The translations under genes and the position numbers were made by a program. Positions 25,301 through 38,036 of a stretch of DNA of 64,000 nucleotides are shown one piece after another. The notes under the pieces were generated by a model. It saw only the letters and a program-made list of their open reading frames with translations, ran no database searches and was not told the DNA's origin. Origin of the DNA: Membranipora membranacea (Eukaryota; Bryozoa; Gymnolaemata; Cheilostomatida; Membraniporidae); the NCBI GenBank assembly GCA_914767715.1, contig OU612067.1, positions 1,424,001 to 1,488,000 on the forward strand. Reading direction: 5' to 3'. Position 1 is the stretch's first letter; each line of letters opens with the position of its first letter.

Positions 25301-28300
25301 TCACTTTACATTTTGTATGTCAAACGCAAAAAAGTTCCTATTTTGATCTAATTTCTGTTCTTGCTCTAGTAGAACACACTGTTCCTCAGCTATTGGTGTT
25401 ATCGGGCTGGTGATGCTCGGCTTCCTACTGTATGACGCTGATGGAGATTTTGGTGGGATCAGACCTAAGGCTAGAGAACCGTTACCACTGGACGCCCTTC
25501 TAGGTAAATATGTGAACCCAGTATCAGAAGTGAGCGATATACGAGGTCGGAGTTGTGTCCTGCCAAATTGTTGGCGCTTGAACTCGTCAGAGAATTCAGT
25601 TTGCTGTTGTAACCTAGTCCATTTTTTCTGTATTTCTGTGATCACTTCATCATTACAAAAGCAGAAGAGCACAGCTACTGCTAAGCCCTTCAATTATAGA
25701 AAATAAAGATTGACAACCAGCAACTTTGAAGAATAAATATACCAGATACCATGAGATTATTATAAAATCCTTGATCAAATTTGCCTTTATATGTAGGTGT
25801 TTCCTCTTCTGTTGCTACTGGCTAAACACTAAACAGTAGTACAAAAGCGAACGCATGGAATTTAGCAATTGCTAATATATTGCTCTACATGGCTATGTTT
25901 CAAACTAGTTTAATCTAATGTAAACCTAGAATCGTATTCTTATGAGTAACTGAAACTCCTATAAAATCATCTATACCATAAACTTTTTTGAGTTTTAAGC
26001 AGTAGAAATCACATCGCAAGATGTTCTTTAGAGAAAATTGTTTCTGATTATCTCTGGCATCCAAAACCAATAACATACAAGAACAAGAAATCGCAGATCA
26101 TAAAGTAGTGAGCGTAAAGTTCTTAGTACAACCAAAGAGCATAGATTGACATAGACATCATCATCATTAGACCAAGTTTGGTCCAGTTGCCTGCATTCGG
26201 AGTTGCTACCCCTTTACTGATAAGCCGCGGCTTATCAGTGGAGCGAGTTCTGTAATGCAGGCAAACTGGACACAACTCAATCTACATCATCATGGAAGCA
26301 GCAGGTTTATTGTTGCATATATGTTGTGATTACCTGCATTGAAGTGAATATCGTAGTAAAGTATAGATATACAATCTCCCAAGCTCCCTTCTGTCTGAGC
26401 TGTGGGCTGAACTCGAGGAATATAAACACTATGTAGTGTATCCCAAATAGCGGTATTAATACCGCTGTAGACTTGGCCAACCTCCTATGCAAAGAACCAA
26501 AACACATTCTGTAAGTAAGAGATGGCGCCAGACTTCAAAACTACTACGCATACAGGCGTTGGTCAACTTGTTTAATCACCCAAAGCATATGGTAAGGTTA
26601 AATGTGGTACCCAATATCGATCTTCTCCCCAACCGATTCATCCCCTTATCTGAGATTGTTGTTACCAGAGTCCCACTGCCCCCTGCTTAACAGCTATGGA
26701 ACTCAAGTTTGGTAGGTTTTTTGTCGCCAGCTATTGTGTACAGTAAATTTGGCTTAACTCGTTTTTCAGTATGACTAATTCTGTTTTTGCTCTATAGTTT
26801 ATAAACTTGTAAATCAGTAATCACTCTCGGTATTTTGTTATATGAGGTCTTAACTGCAGGTAAGAATCCCTTTCTTTGAGTAAACTAATCTACTTTACCT
26901 GCTGATGCTCTGTTTGTAGCCGCTAGTCTGAGAGGCTCGCAGCTTAGTGGCCAGTAGTTTTATAAAATTGATGAAAAAACCGAAATTGACCTGAAATGAA
27001 AACAAAACTTATTACAACCTGTTTGTAGAACAGTCGGATCTACAGACCATGTTAGTACTTGGTGTATGTACAAATATTACCCCAGGTTCTTCTATACAAA
27101 TCCTCTTGATCGGTTTCTTTTGAGAAGAGCGCCTTGTTGCTTTGGTGAGGCAAAACCTGAAAGTTGACTTCATATATGGAGTCGTGTGGCTCTGATGGCT
27201 GCTGTGAGGTTTTGAACTCAGGATCATCTGTTTTATACTCACCAACACGATGAGTATTGTAGGTACTTCCAAGATATATCTTATATTCTGGTTGCTATAT
27301 CTTACCCAACATCTGAAAAAATTAGAACACTCTCATCCCACAAAAGTTGACTAAAATATATTTGTTATGAAAAAAGTTTGATATCAATCTTGAAACTCTG
27401 CACTTTTAATTTTGTGCTGTAGAATTTTGCTCTTATTCTAGGCTTTTCCACCTTAAAGAACAGACTTTGCACATTCTAATCAGGTAAGGTTTACAGTGAG
27501 GGGAACTTACTTGTAATCATCCAATTTTACTCTTGTTATAACCCAGGGTATAATGAATACCATCGGTGTACCTACAAACAATAATGAATACATCATAACA
27601 GGGGAGCGCTAAGAGAGCTGGGTGTTGTAGTCTGAGATTCATCTGATTAACAGTTTGAAAATAACTAAATTTTTACACCCTCTCTCTTTCCAAAAACTGT
27701 TGCGCATAAACTGTACCCTCTTGAATCTAATATTGTCTAATGATGTACGACTACGCTGTGATGATATCGCGGGAATATAATTAATTGTACAAAATAAGTC
27801 CAAATAATGTAAATAGTACCTACACCAGCCGAATATCATAATTCTCAGTCCATACTGTCGCTCATTAAAGGTAAGTACGAATATAACAAGGTGAAGATAG
27901 AGAGCTTCCATGAATATCCATATATAGTTAGACAGTCTCATATACTCCCATAGGCTACTCAACAGCTTACACTCCCAATTCTATAATATAGTCACAAAAT
28001 ATGGATTAAAATATAATTATATAATATAATAAATATATATAATAAACTCAAACATTATTTTGTCGGACACCTTAAAACTTTTTGCCCATGCAATTCATAT
28101 CTGAAGGCTGAAGAATATGTTCTCCAGCTGGCAGTTCAAAGCATTAGGAGTTATCTTGTCATTCCTGAAAAGAAGACAACTCTGCATACTAACAGCATCT
28201 AACAAACTATCATATCTACATGATTATTTGATCGCAAACTCACTGAATGCGTTTCAGTAATGACTAAACTGAAGTTTAAGCTGAGTTTGGGATTCTGTTC

Positions 28301-31300
28301 CAGATTGTTGTCTTGTTTTGCTGTGACGTAGAAGTGTAACATGGTGAACACGCCTCGTAATACAAACGACACAAAGAGATTAACGTGTATGATGTTTCTA
28401 CGACTCCGAAGCAGCTTCCTAGGAAATAAAAACAATTATTTGAGGTGGTGTTATAGAAGCTTAGTAAGAACAACCCGCCTGTGTAAATAGTTAAAAATTA
28501 TAATGATAATATTATTTGTATCATATATGCAGCCTTCAACCATGACTTAGATCATCAACTAATTACTTAGTTGAATGATGGATGAGGGGAGGGGTCATGT
28601 GTTAAGCCTTATTCCTCTTGGCCACTTACTACACAGGATATCATATTCGTAAATACAGAAACAGGGATGTACATCAGTTATATGTCAGTGTACCAGTCCA
28701 GTACATCAGTACACCTATTACCATATTAATTGATAACCTGTCGCCCACTTTGCCATGAGTGGACTGCACTTCAGCTGACAATGTTTCTTCCTGTCGCTTA
28801 TAATATTTTACGGAACCAAGAAGTCTGCATGATAAAATGCCAGTCAAACCATATAAACATATTCAGAGTGAAGCTCAATACAGTGGTGTAACTGAACTTT
28901 GAATAACAGTGTTTCTTTCAGGCAATTACTTCGGCAAGGAAAATAATGTTGCACACTGGTGTACATGGGGTTCTAGAGGTTTAAAACAAGTTAAGTTCAA
29001 ATTCAGCATTTCTTAACATTGCATTGATTAATTGAACACTGCAAAGCAGGACAAAATAGTTATTGATTTTTCCATAGGTCCAAAATATGCAAACTGTGAC
29101 AACACATCAGCACAAGTATCGCTCGTTTTTAGTGCTTTTGGTCTTTAGCTCATAACACACCCTGCAGGCTTGGTCAACATTTATACACAGTAAAATTGAC
29201 TAAAGTTACTTATATAACATACCTGAATGATGCAAACAGCATAAGAGCAACAAGCAGTGCAATAACAGATAGAGTATTCCCGACGGTATATATAACCTCT
29301 AATGTAGTAGCATGTTTCTGGAAAACAGAGAATGCTTGTCATTATATAACAGGATTAACACTTGCTATGTTTATGTTTGAGAATACCATGTTTACAATAA
29401 AATAGCCCAACGCTCAGTTAAATTGAATTTACAATTTGCAATGAATTTACATCAATTCCTAATTTTTTCAGCATGATAACTCTCAACAACAACTACTTGT
29501 TTCTCATGCGTCACTATTTCAGATCGGTTTTTTGATGTAGACTACCTGTGTCATAGGATTCATCTCCTCATCTGGTGAAGGGAAGGCAACTTCAACATCA
29601 TATAACTCGTCTGTTATCCTCTGAACTTGCCTGGACTTCTCGACACACTTCTCATAGCTTTTTATAAGGTTTATCTCCCACGTCCCATTTTGAGTACAAA
29701 AGCGAGTGGCCGACTCTACCAAACATCAAACAGGACAATAGTGCCAGACAATCCTTATCTCATATAATATATATTAGCTCGGATCCTGTGATCTGTACCA
29801 TCAAACCAATCAGCTCTGCACGCTCACTCCATAACTATTGCCAAAACTGTGTTCCTAAGTGCTTCGTCCCAGAGTACGCCAATAGCTTTTTTTGTACATT
29901 ATGCTACCTAGTTTTTGTGCATGCATATAAAGTGAGTGCCACACTTCATTTATCCATTTTAAAAAAAACTTATTTATGTAAAACTACTCCATTATAAACC
30001 CCATGGTTTCTGTGAGAGTATCACAGAAGTAAAAAGCTGTGTATCAAAGGTCCTCACTACCCGACTTTCACCATATCACTCCACAACCACAGAGGGAACA
30101 AACATGTTCTGCCACAATCTTTCACTGTGATGATTACAAGGAATATTATGCTGAATGAGACTCCTTAAAGATCGTTAGTTGGGTTTTGAGTCTTTACCTT
30201 CAGTATCGAGTAGATTAACATATCCTGGACAGGGTATTGTGATAGTGGTGTTAGCTTCAGCGGCAGGCCAGCACACTACATCATCAAAGCTCACTGGACA
30301 ACCTGAGAAATAAGCAAGAAAAACTGAAATTACAGCTATAGCTTAAAAGAGGGAGTGATATGTCAAAGTAGAATATCAAGAAGGTCATAATAGTAACTTT
30401 GTCAAGGTATCAGTCTCAAAATTAACGGACCTTCCATAAGACAGCCTCATGATAGATTGTCAATTGTAGGCATGCTTTGAAGAATACTCTTAAATATTAA
30501 TTGATGGGAATTTAGACCATGCTGAAAACTTGGCATCCTGGACAAAGAATTCCTATTGATTACTAGTGGTGTGCCATCAAACAAAAAGATATATTTTTAT
30601 TGATCATTAAAATTCAGGTACTAGCCATTCAAATTCTGAAAAGTAAGTATGTTGATTGAAGCTTTTGTGAGACACGGTAGACAGAGTATGTTATATATGA
30701 TGTCTCAATGAATAAACTGCACAGCGAGACCTATGCCCAAATTGAAGCGAAAAAAAACAGAATAAAACGCTGCCAGGTTTGACTAGAATATATATGGCGC
30801 ATTGAATTCCATATCTGGAATAGCATCATTAGCTTTCTTTTGCAAAACAAAGGGCTTGCAAAAATAGCCAGTCCCTAGTAGCAATCTAGAAATGCCCTAA
30901 TCATCGACACTGTAGGGGTATAATTACTGTTTGCAATTTTGTAAACAAGACAATTTCTCAGGCTAATTATTCATGCTACTAGGGACAGCCAATCAGATAA
31001 CAGTCAGATGGGTCCCTGTGTTTAGTGTCCTAACTGTATAACGCTATGATACTATTTCCATTCTAAGAGAAGAATCTAATTCAGTGATATGGCGCTTTTA
31101 TTTTCCAATGTATATCAAGGTTAGTATTATATGACCTGTAGAGTTAATACTGGTATTATTGTCAGCATAAATCCTCCAGTAACAAGCCTCGGCAGCCTGG
31201 AGAAGAAGAGAACGCTGTTCCTCCTCCGTGTAATGATTCAACACGGCAGCAACCTGAAACATAACGGTCACAGATATTAACAGTAAACACAACAGTATCT

Positions 31301-32690
31301 AACATGAATAATTAACACAGCAGTCATAGACATCTATAGTTAGCACAACAGCCATAGACATATATAATGATGATGTAGATTGTTGTTGTGTGGTGCATAC
31401 AGAAGTTAACTGCTGAGGCCTAGCTAAATCACACGAAAGCTGAAGCTTTTCATCCTAAAATACTGCTTTGATTGATTGAACTCCCTTCTGCTGTGAAAAT
31501 GGATGGGTTGTGATAATGTGCGGTTGTGCTAAAGCACGAGTTGTGATATAGTAAAGGTTGTGATATAGTACGAGTTGTGATAATGTACAAGTTTGTTGGT
31601 TTTGATACAAGACGTACGGGTGAGAAAGTAGGTGAAATCCCCCTTACTTTGTTTGAGGCAAATATGTTGGTCGGTGGGTGTTTAAATAGATGATTTCATG
31701 TAAATAATGATGCCACAATCTCTCGAGTGTTTTGTTTACCCACACATATCATATCACCCATTTCAAACTTTATTGGCCACTTCTACAGGATATTTATAAC
31801 TTTGCTCGAATTCTTTTTCTAAAATCTTACTTTGAAATGACCGATAGACGATCATCGGTTACATAACGACCCCTCGACATAGTATGTGTCATTAGTAGAT
31901 AAAAAAGAATATGCTTCAGATTTTCTACCCCATGGTAGGGACCAGAGGAGCAACCATAAAAATGAATAAAAATATAATTGAAATATAATGATATGGGATT
32001 AGAACTTAACTAAATCCAGCCAAAAAAAAAAAATATCATGACTTGACCACTGTCACCAACTTGATTGTTACTGTTTGATTTTGTGGATATCTGTACGTAT
32101 TAATCCCATATTACTTGTTTGATACACTTCAACATAAAAATCTTTGCATGATTACCGTTTAATCTTTGTAATTAAACAGATTTCCAATATATTTGCGACT
32201 GGGGTTGATGATATAATTCAATCATGATCAATCTATGCCCTGGATAAAGTACACCAGACTCTAAGTGGATGTGGTTCATAGGGAATACAGTCAGTATCAA
32301 CTTGGACCTTAGTTTCCATCCCTGACCAATCACAAAGATATCAGGAGCGACCCTCACGATGTCAATCTATCATATAACTTTACTTAAAGACTTCCAACCT
32401 GCTTAGAAAAGCTGCTCTGGCCTGATTTGAGTGTGATGATCATGACAGGTAATCTACAGAAAAACTGAGACAACAAAAACTGGAAACTATACATTACATT
32501 ACAGACATCATACGGCTAAAAAAGTATCAACCTTTAAGTGATACCCGCAGGCTTTGCTAGTATATGAATTATGATGTTATTTGCTGACCTTTCCATGCTG
32601 ACCAATAAGTAAACATTGGAGAAACAGCAATACAGAGAACACGCTGCTAAACATGCTGCCGACCACGAGTAGGTGTGCCGCAGCCTTCAT
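25301..32690 (-). CDS. class B1 (secretin-family) hormone G protein-coupled receptor
   Basis: Twelve exons: 32589-32690, 31136-31253, 30198-30302, 29546-29715, 29223-29317, 28244-28418, 27824-27980, 27511-27571, 27243-27312, 26899-26990, 26334-26484 and 25301-25687. All phases match, giving 560 residues. Exon 1 is a signal peptide. Exons 2-4 form the hormone-binding ectodomain with its six cysteines: EACYW, GCPVSFDDVVCWP, PCPGY, then RFCTQNGTWE and KC. The seven-helix part shows class B marks: TM1 YTVGNTLSVIAL, TM2 RNIIHVNLFVSF, the ECL1 Cys (WECK), TM3 SNYIWIFMEALYLH, TM4 with W-x3-R, the ECL2 CW pair, TM5 NFGFFINFIKLLATKLR, TM6 RLAKSTAVLIPLFGIHY and TM7 VAVLFCFCNDEV. The cytoplasmic tail is Ser/Arg-rich. 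It should act at the plasma membrane as a peptide receptor, probably coupling to Gs. The ligand cannot be assigned. The exon 1 donor (GTCAGC) is weak; the others are good. Confidence 0.93.
26168..26285. mobile_element. MITE-like palindrome in a GPCR intron
   Basis: GTCCAGTTGCCTGCATT on the left and AATGCAGGCAAACTGGAC on the right are inverted copies. Between them lies a perfect palindrome (CTGATAAGCCGCGGCTTATCAG, split here as CTGATAAGCC plus GCGGCTTATCAG). The whole approximately 115-bp segment folds on itself. It lies in the 646-base intron before the last GPCR exon. No target duplication is clear. Confidence 0.6.
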
Positions 32691-34678
32691 CCTGTCAGTC
32701 TGTCAGTGGTACTGAGCTCTGTGAATATCCGTAAGCTACGCTCCCTTATCTTAAAGTGAAGTACTAAACTTGAGAACAACAGTTTTTATCACAGACTCAT
32801 CAATACTATTTGTTATCCCCTCCTGGAAATATTGATATTCATATCTGGAAAAATTATATTATGTTAGTTAGCTGTAATATTCAGCGGGACTGGCTTGTGA
32901 ACAGCGATATATAGCCTGAGTTCTGTGCCGTGTGTCGATAAGCTTCAGTCAATGTTCCTGCATTGCCTTGTTTGTTTAGCTGTCAATAAAAGCCAGGGCA
33001 GGAACTAGTGCTTCAGATTATGATATAAATCTCCCCTGGGAAAGCTCAATTGTGGCTTGTGGGTGAAAACAGTCAACATTATATAGTTTGCAAGTGAACA
33101 ATCATTTCGCAATTCTTATACTCCGAATTGTGAAAGTTCTTGCAAACTTATCATTTTTATTTGGAAGTTGAAGACTTTTCTTGACAACCAGTGATAGTGA
33201 CGTCATGAGTTAATAACTGTTAATTTAAAATACAATCTTTTTGATTTCCCCAGTCTAAGATATTTTGTTCAGTGACGAGACGACAAAATAGTCACTCACC
33301 TGTTATCACGAAGTACTTGTCTGTTATCTGAAAATTAGCAGCACACAGCATACTTACTTTGTACCGTATAAGTTACTTTATATGAATAATTCATTAGGAA
33401 AACAGCTTAGACTTCTGAGTATCCATTGCATTACCTGAGCATTAAGTGCCAACTTCAAAAATGATCACTTTTGTTTTCGAGTGGCTGTGGATTGCGTCAA
33501 ATATTTGTCTGATGACAAAAATCTTACACGGTGAAGTGCCAAAATAAGTAATTCTCATGTTATTCAATACTGTGTGCCCATTTCATGATGAACGCTTTGA
33601 CCTGACTAATACCTGCTAGAACAGTTGATATTTAGTCCCGTAAATCATCCGCTAATAACTTCAGAACAAAACGCATATCTAACTTGCATTTGAAATTGAC
33701 AAGACATTGATGAAGTGAAGCTAGATAGCTAAGATATGGCATTTCTTTGGCAAACAGTTTTGCTCACGCATTATTGCAGCTCCCTTTTGATGTGAATTTT
33801 AGATTCACAGGTCTCCTCTCAGTTTGAGAAAAAGAAACTCAGGTTTAATAAAGTTGTATTTTGTGTTATTTCCCACGTTGTGTGTCATACGGACTCTCAA
33901 GTTCTTATCCGGGCCTTGTAGATCACTTATCAACTTGGTTACAATCACTGTGAACTGGAGGATGTAATTATGAATTATGTGTGACTTGGACTTGAGCAAA
34001 TACAGTGAGTTTAGTTCAATTTCTAAAATTAACATCAGTCCGGGATTTAGAATACCTTCCTTGATAAGTATTGGTGAATAGTGACCATAGTAGATCACTC
34101 TCACAGCCAATTCCACTGGTAAGAGTATGACACACAGACACAAGACCAGGTAGCCAATCAGATGGCTTCAGAATTCCGAGACTCAACTCAAATTCGATAA
34201 AAATGACCATGTTTGGGTGTTGATGTTAATATTGAGTGTAGAGGAGGCTAATAATCAAAAAATTGTTCCAACCAGTTTATTAGCTATCACAATCGTATTA
34301 CTGTTACTGTAGTCAATAAGAAAGGTGGATTACAACAACTGTCTCCAATCAAGTCTCAGTTGCTCAAAATTTAATACATCAAATTTCACCTAACAGCTTT
34401 TATCACAGGACTCTAGGTGGTAGGAAAATGACACATGGAGATTTAACCACCGTGTATATCGTATGGTATTATCTGGGATTGTATTATATTATGTAAAAGT
34501 TGGCAGACTAGTCCAATTTGTAAATCTGTCTGGCGTCTCTCAGATAAGGTGTCCATCAAATTAAGTTATAAATGACACTCCAACATGAAGAAACTGGAAT
34601 AAGTCTGTCACAATCAGAATAATAATATTCTGAAGTTGCCTGTTGACATGGAGGCTGTTCAACCCTCCCTTGTTCAAG
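32691..34678. other. 5' flank of the GPCR, no gene seen
   Basis: Upstream and promoter region of the receptor gene. Short minus-strand ORFs at 33.8-34.2 kb lack recognisable domains. No regulatory motif could be assigned. Confidence 0.4.
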
Positions 34679-35315
34679 TTAAAGACTTTGTTTGAGGCTG
34701 CTCTTTTGTATCACATCTTATTCTCCATATTTTATTCTATCATGTGAGCGATTTTCAGCTTTAGAATCCAAATATTGAGGAAGTTATGGCCTCTCAAACT
34801 TCCAGGGTGATTGCCTTCAATCGGCATTGGGAATAAGCGGATGTTTCCCCTGGGGTATGTCACAACCATAGACATGTGGCATAGACATTATGTGTGATTA
34901 TTAGTTAATACACTAATAATCACACAGATAAGATGATGATCAAAATTCAGACATGGGTGGGAATCGAACCCGGGTCCCAATACCTATAGGCACCGACGTA
35001 CCATCACGCCACTTGGACCAACTAGATTAGCCTGTAGACAATATAGCTCAGTATTAGCGGCGTCGCCTGCAAAGCCATTTGGACCTGGGTTCGAGACCGT
35101 TACAGATTTGAACATTTTGATCATCAATATTAGTGACGTACCCTAGGGATTGCCGGCTGATTCTTACTGCCGATAAATTGCCGTCACCTTGGAAGTTTGA
35201 GAGGCCATAACTTCCTCAATATTTGGATTATAAAGCTGAAAATTGCTCACATGATAGAATAAAATATGGAGAATAAGATGTGATACAAAAGAGCAACCTC
35301 AAACAAAGTCTTTAA
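34679..35315. mobile_element. 629-bp palindromic element flanked by TTAA, with two tRNA-like cores
   Basis: TTAA at 34679-34682 and 35312-35315 flanks terminal inverted repeats of about 150 bp at high identity. They start AGACTTTGTTTGAGG and end with CAAAGTCT. Similarity continues inward as weaker inverted pairs (TGATGATCAAAAT on both sides). The centre carries two tRNA-like blocks in opposite orientations: minus at about 34955-35022 (B-box GGTTCGATTCCC) and plus at about 35037-35108 (ATAGCTCAGTATTAGCGG and GGTTCGAGACCG). The left arm also holds a 36-base hairpin (34891-34926). TTAA duplication is typical of piggyBac-type non-autonomous elements, but the termini are not the classical CCY. A head-to-head pair of SINEs is the alternative. 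Confidence 0.7.
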
Positions 35316-37626
35316 GTCTAGTTTTCCTGTATTAGGAGTTGCTCCCCCTGACTAACCAACGGGATGGACAAGACTATTTTTTGTAGGAAAAAAATGGTTA
35401 AGGGAAGTTATCTGTGTCGTGGTATTAATTTAACATGTTTCTCCTCCTTCTCCCTTGCATATATGTGATCAACTTGTTAGCCAGATCAGTGAGACAAGGA
35501 ATGTTCCTCCATGTATACTTTTCATGCATTTTTTGGCCCCCAAATAATTTCTCCGCCAGCATCTGTTTGACCTACATATATATCTTGTGATAATTCACCG
35601 TCGACCTAAATATGATAGTGTCTCAGCCAATATTTTCTGTAAACACGTCCTGCTTTTTGGCCTTATATTCAAAGGTTTTTAGGAATTTACAATGCAATTA
35701 TTCATTGAATTGGCGTCTGAATACCTGTGTCTCGTCATCAATAGAAAAATCATATGAAACCTAGAGTAATGAAAATTTTCTATCATTTTCATCCTTCAGC
35801 AATGTATATCCTGTTCCAAATAGATGTAGTTCGTAGGAATGAATAGAAAAAATTTATATTACTTTTTCGTTAACAGAAGGTACACCTATTGTCTGGTGAT
35901 ATTTTCACCAGTGAAAGATCTTTGCCTGCTTCTTTTAGACAAAATGTTGCTAAAAATAACTGTAAGAACAGGCTGTCATGCTGTAGTTATTATCTTCTTA
36001 ATGTAAATATTTTACTACGAGGTACTTAGCCAGGGTCTCAGGCTATGAAGTACTATGTTTGTATGTGCATCATTTGTGATGAATGCAGAGCTGTCAACCT
36101 CTCAGTCTATCCTTCTGAAACTGGAGGGCTCTTTAACACCCCCTCACTTTGATTTCACTAAAATAGTTTAAGGCTAGCATGAAGAGGTTGGGAATGCTAA
36201 TTCCACGGATAAAAAACAGAGCTCTGGTATTATAACCCCTTGTGATAGGATAAGCGTGCTTATAAACCAGACATGATGGCACAAAATATCATTACTCATT
36301 CTTTAGATGTATTACTTAAAATAATGTCAAAAATAAAACTCCCTTAGATCCAAGCTTAGAAGAAGCACTTTGTCTTACAAGAGGAGATAATTAATTATTT
36401 ATGGTAATTGTATCTATCTAAAGCACATCATCATAGTATTGAGCACCAAACAGATAATGTTTTATCTCCTAGGAAAAAAATCAAAGAGGTTATGCTGTTA
36501 TGGTCAGCGCACCAGGCAGGTTACTATTCCTTGCTTAAGGTTTTCTTATTCTAAAGATCTGCAGCCTGATGGCCATCATGGAAATATGACCAGGCTAACC
36601 GATAGAGCATGATTTGTTTATTCTGCCTATCCTGCCAATGCATATTTCAGTTAACCGGGTCTTTTGTACCCAAGCAGACTGCTGACTGGACTCCACTGTT
36701 ATGATTTAGCAGTTATACCACACATAATATATTCTGTGTGCTGTTCCCTCAACAGTCAGCTACATCATTCACACTGTCGATCAGTTCTTGTTGTCTATAA
36801 AGAGATGATTTGTAACCCCTTTCTGACGACCTTGCATATGGCATGTTGTTAATATGGCGGAAAAAAACATTAAAAGAACAAAGTAGAAGAAATTTGAAGC
36901 TCAAAATGGATTAATTTACACACAAAAGCGGTTTGTAGAAGAGGAACAACTTTTAATTGTCCTATGGATTGGCGGCTTAAGTCACTAATCCCTCAGGTTG
37001 GCAGCATGGTATACCTGAAGGTGGGGTGTACTTATATAGTGTTATGTTGAATGTAACACAGGGAAGTGAAAATAATGTCCAGCATATGTTTACTCTGTAT
37101 GACATGTTGGGGTAAGAGTCGCTTATTTGGCAATCAGAGACTGATGATTATGGTACATCCTTCCATTTGTTGCTGGATATTTGATAAGTCATTTTGGATT
37201 TGTATTTGTATTTTGGTTTTAGCTATTTTGATTCTACTTGGGGTGATAAAATGTCAAGACAGGAGGACGCACTCCTTGTAAGAAGTCATGATAAATTCAA
37301 TTTGTTTATTGTTTAGTAATTGTCTGGTTCTTCAGAATAAAGAGAAAACTTTCCAAATAAAATCGCACAGTCACCGTAACATGATATGATTCCATTGTCT
37401 CAGTGGGAGACAAATACAAAGAAAATTTGAGCAGCTCCTCCATCACAATAAGGTTTATCCATGTCCGCAGTCAGACTTTTAGCCGTAATACTTGATCTCA
37501 GGGCAGATATCCAAACCTTATGAATGATTGCTTCTACCTTGAGATTCAATCAATTGTTTATTCGATGGATGATTGAGAATTTTATTATTATTCAGTTACC
37601 AGTACAATGTTATATTTATTATGCAC
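35316..37626. other. non-coding stretch, no gene seen
   Basis: Short ORFs only. A fragment just after the TTAA element (about 35320-35350, GTATTAGGAGTTGCTCCCCC) resembles part of the palindrome at 26.2 kb, so it may be another decayed repeat. Confidence 0.35.
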
Positions 37627-38036
37627 TCAGTGTTTTAATTTTTTCTCCAAAAAAATATTTTGATAGATGTAAATTTTGATAGAGACAGGATTACAAGGAG
37701 TTTTGATCATGTCTAAAACTTCCTGATTAACGGTAATGAGAAATTGAGAATTACCCTCTCTTACCAGATGACAGGACAACTTCGAATCATAATAATTTAT
37801 AAAAATATGTGAGCAGGGACTGCCCTGGGGTAAGGAAGTACAGATTAGTGGTTTAATACATGATAGAATGCTGACCTTGAAATGTAGGGTTTTGTCATTG
37901 ATAGCTAGTCTAGCCTTAAACTCAACCAGTACCAGTACAGAATGGTAATTATATATGCTAGTGATGGCAGCCTCAGTGGCGCTACTTACTATTGAGAGGA
38001 GCATCACCAAAATACTCATGGCAATGTAAACCAAAC
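37627..38036 (-). CDS. possible secreted-protein exon, unrecognised
   Basis: Downstream of a good acceptor (TTGTCTTAG, exon start 38036) an open frame runs 136 codons to a stop at 37627. It begins with a hydrophobic signal-like segment (IAMSILVMLLSIVSS). It enters in phase 1 with GTTTG, the same layout as the signal-peptide exon of the gene at 43.9 kb. No upstream start exon was identified and no domain is recognisable. It could be a decayed member of the neighbouring secreted-protein cluster, or a chance ORF. Confidence 0.3.

Noticed and set aside
27012-27184. Possible GPCR exon starting FCLTKATRRSSQKK
   Set aside because: The third intracellular loop and TM5 end are supplied by 26899-26990 with matching phases on both sides, leaving this as intron.
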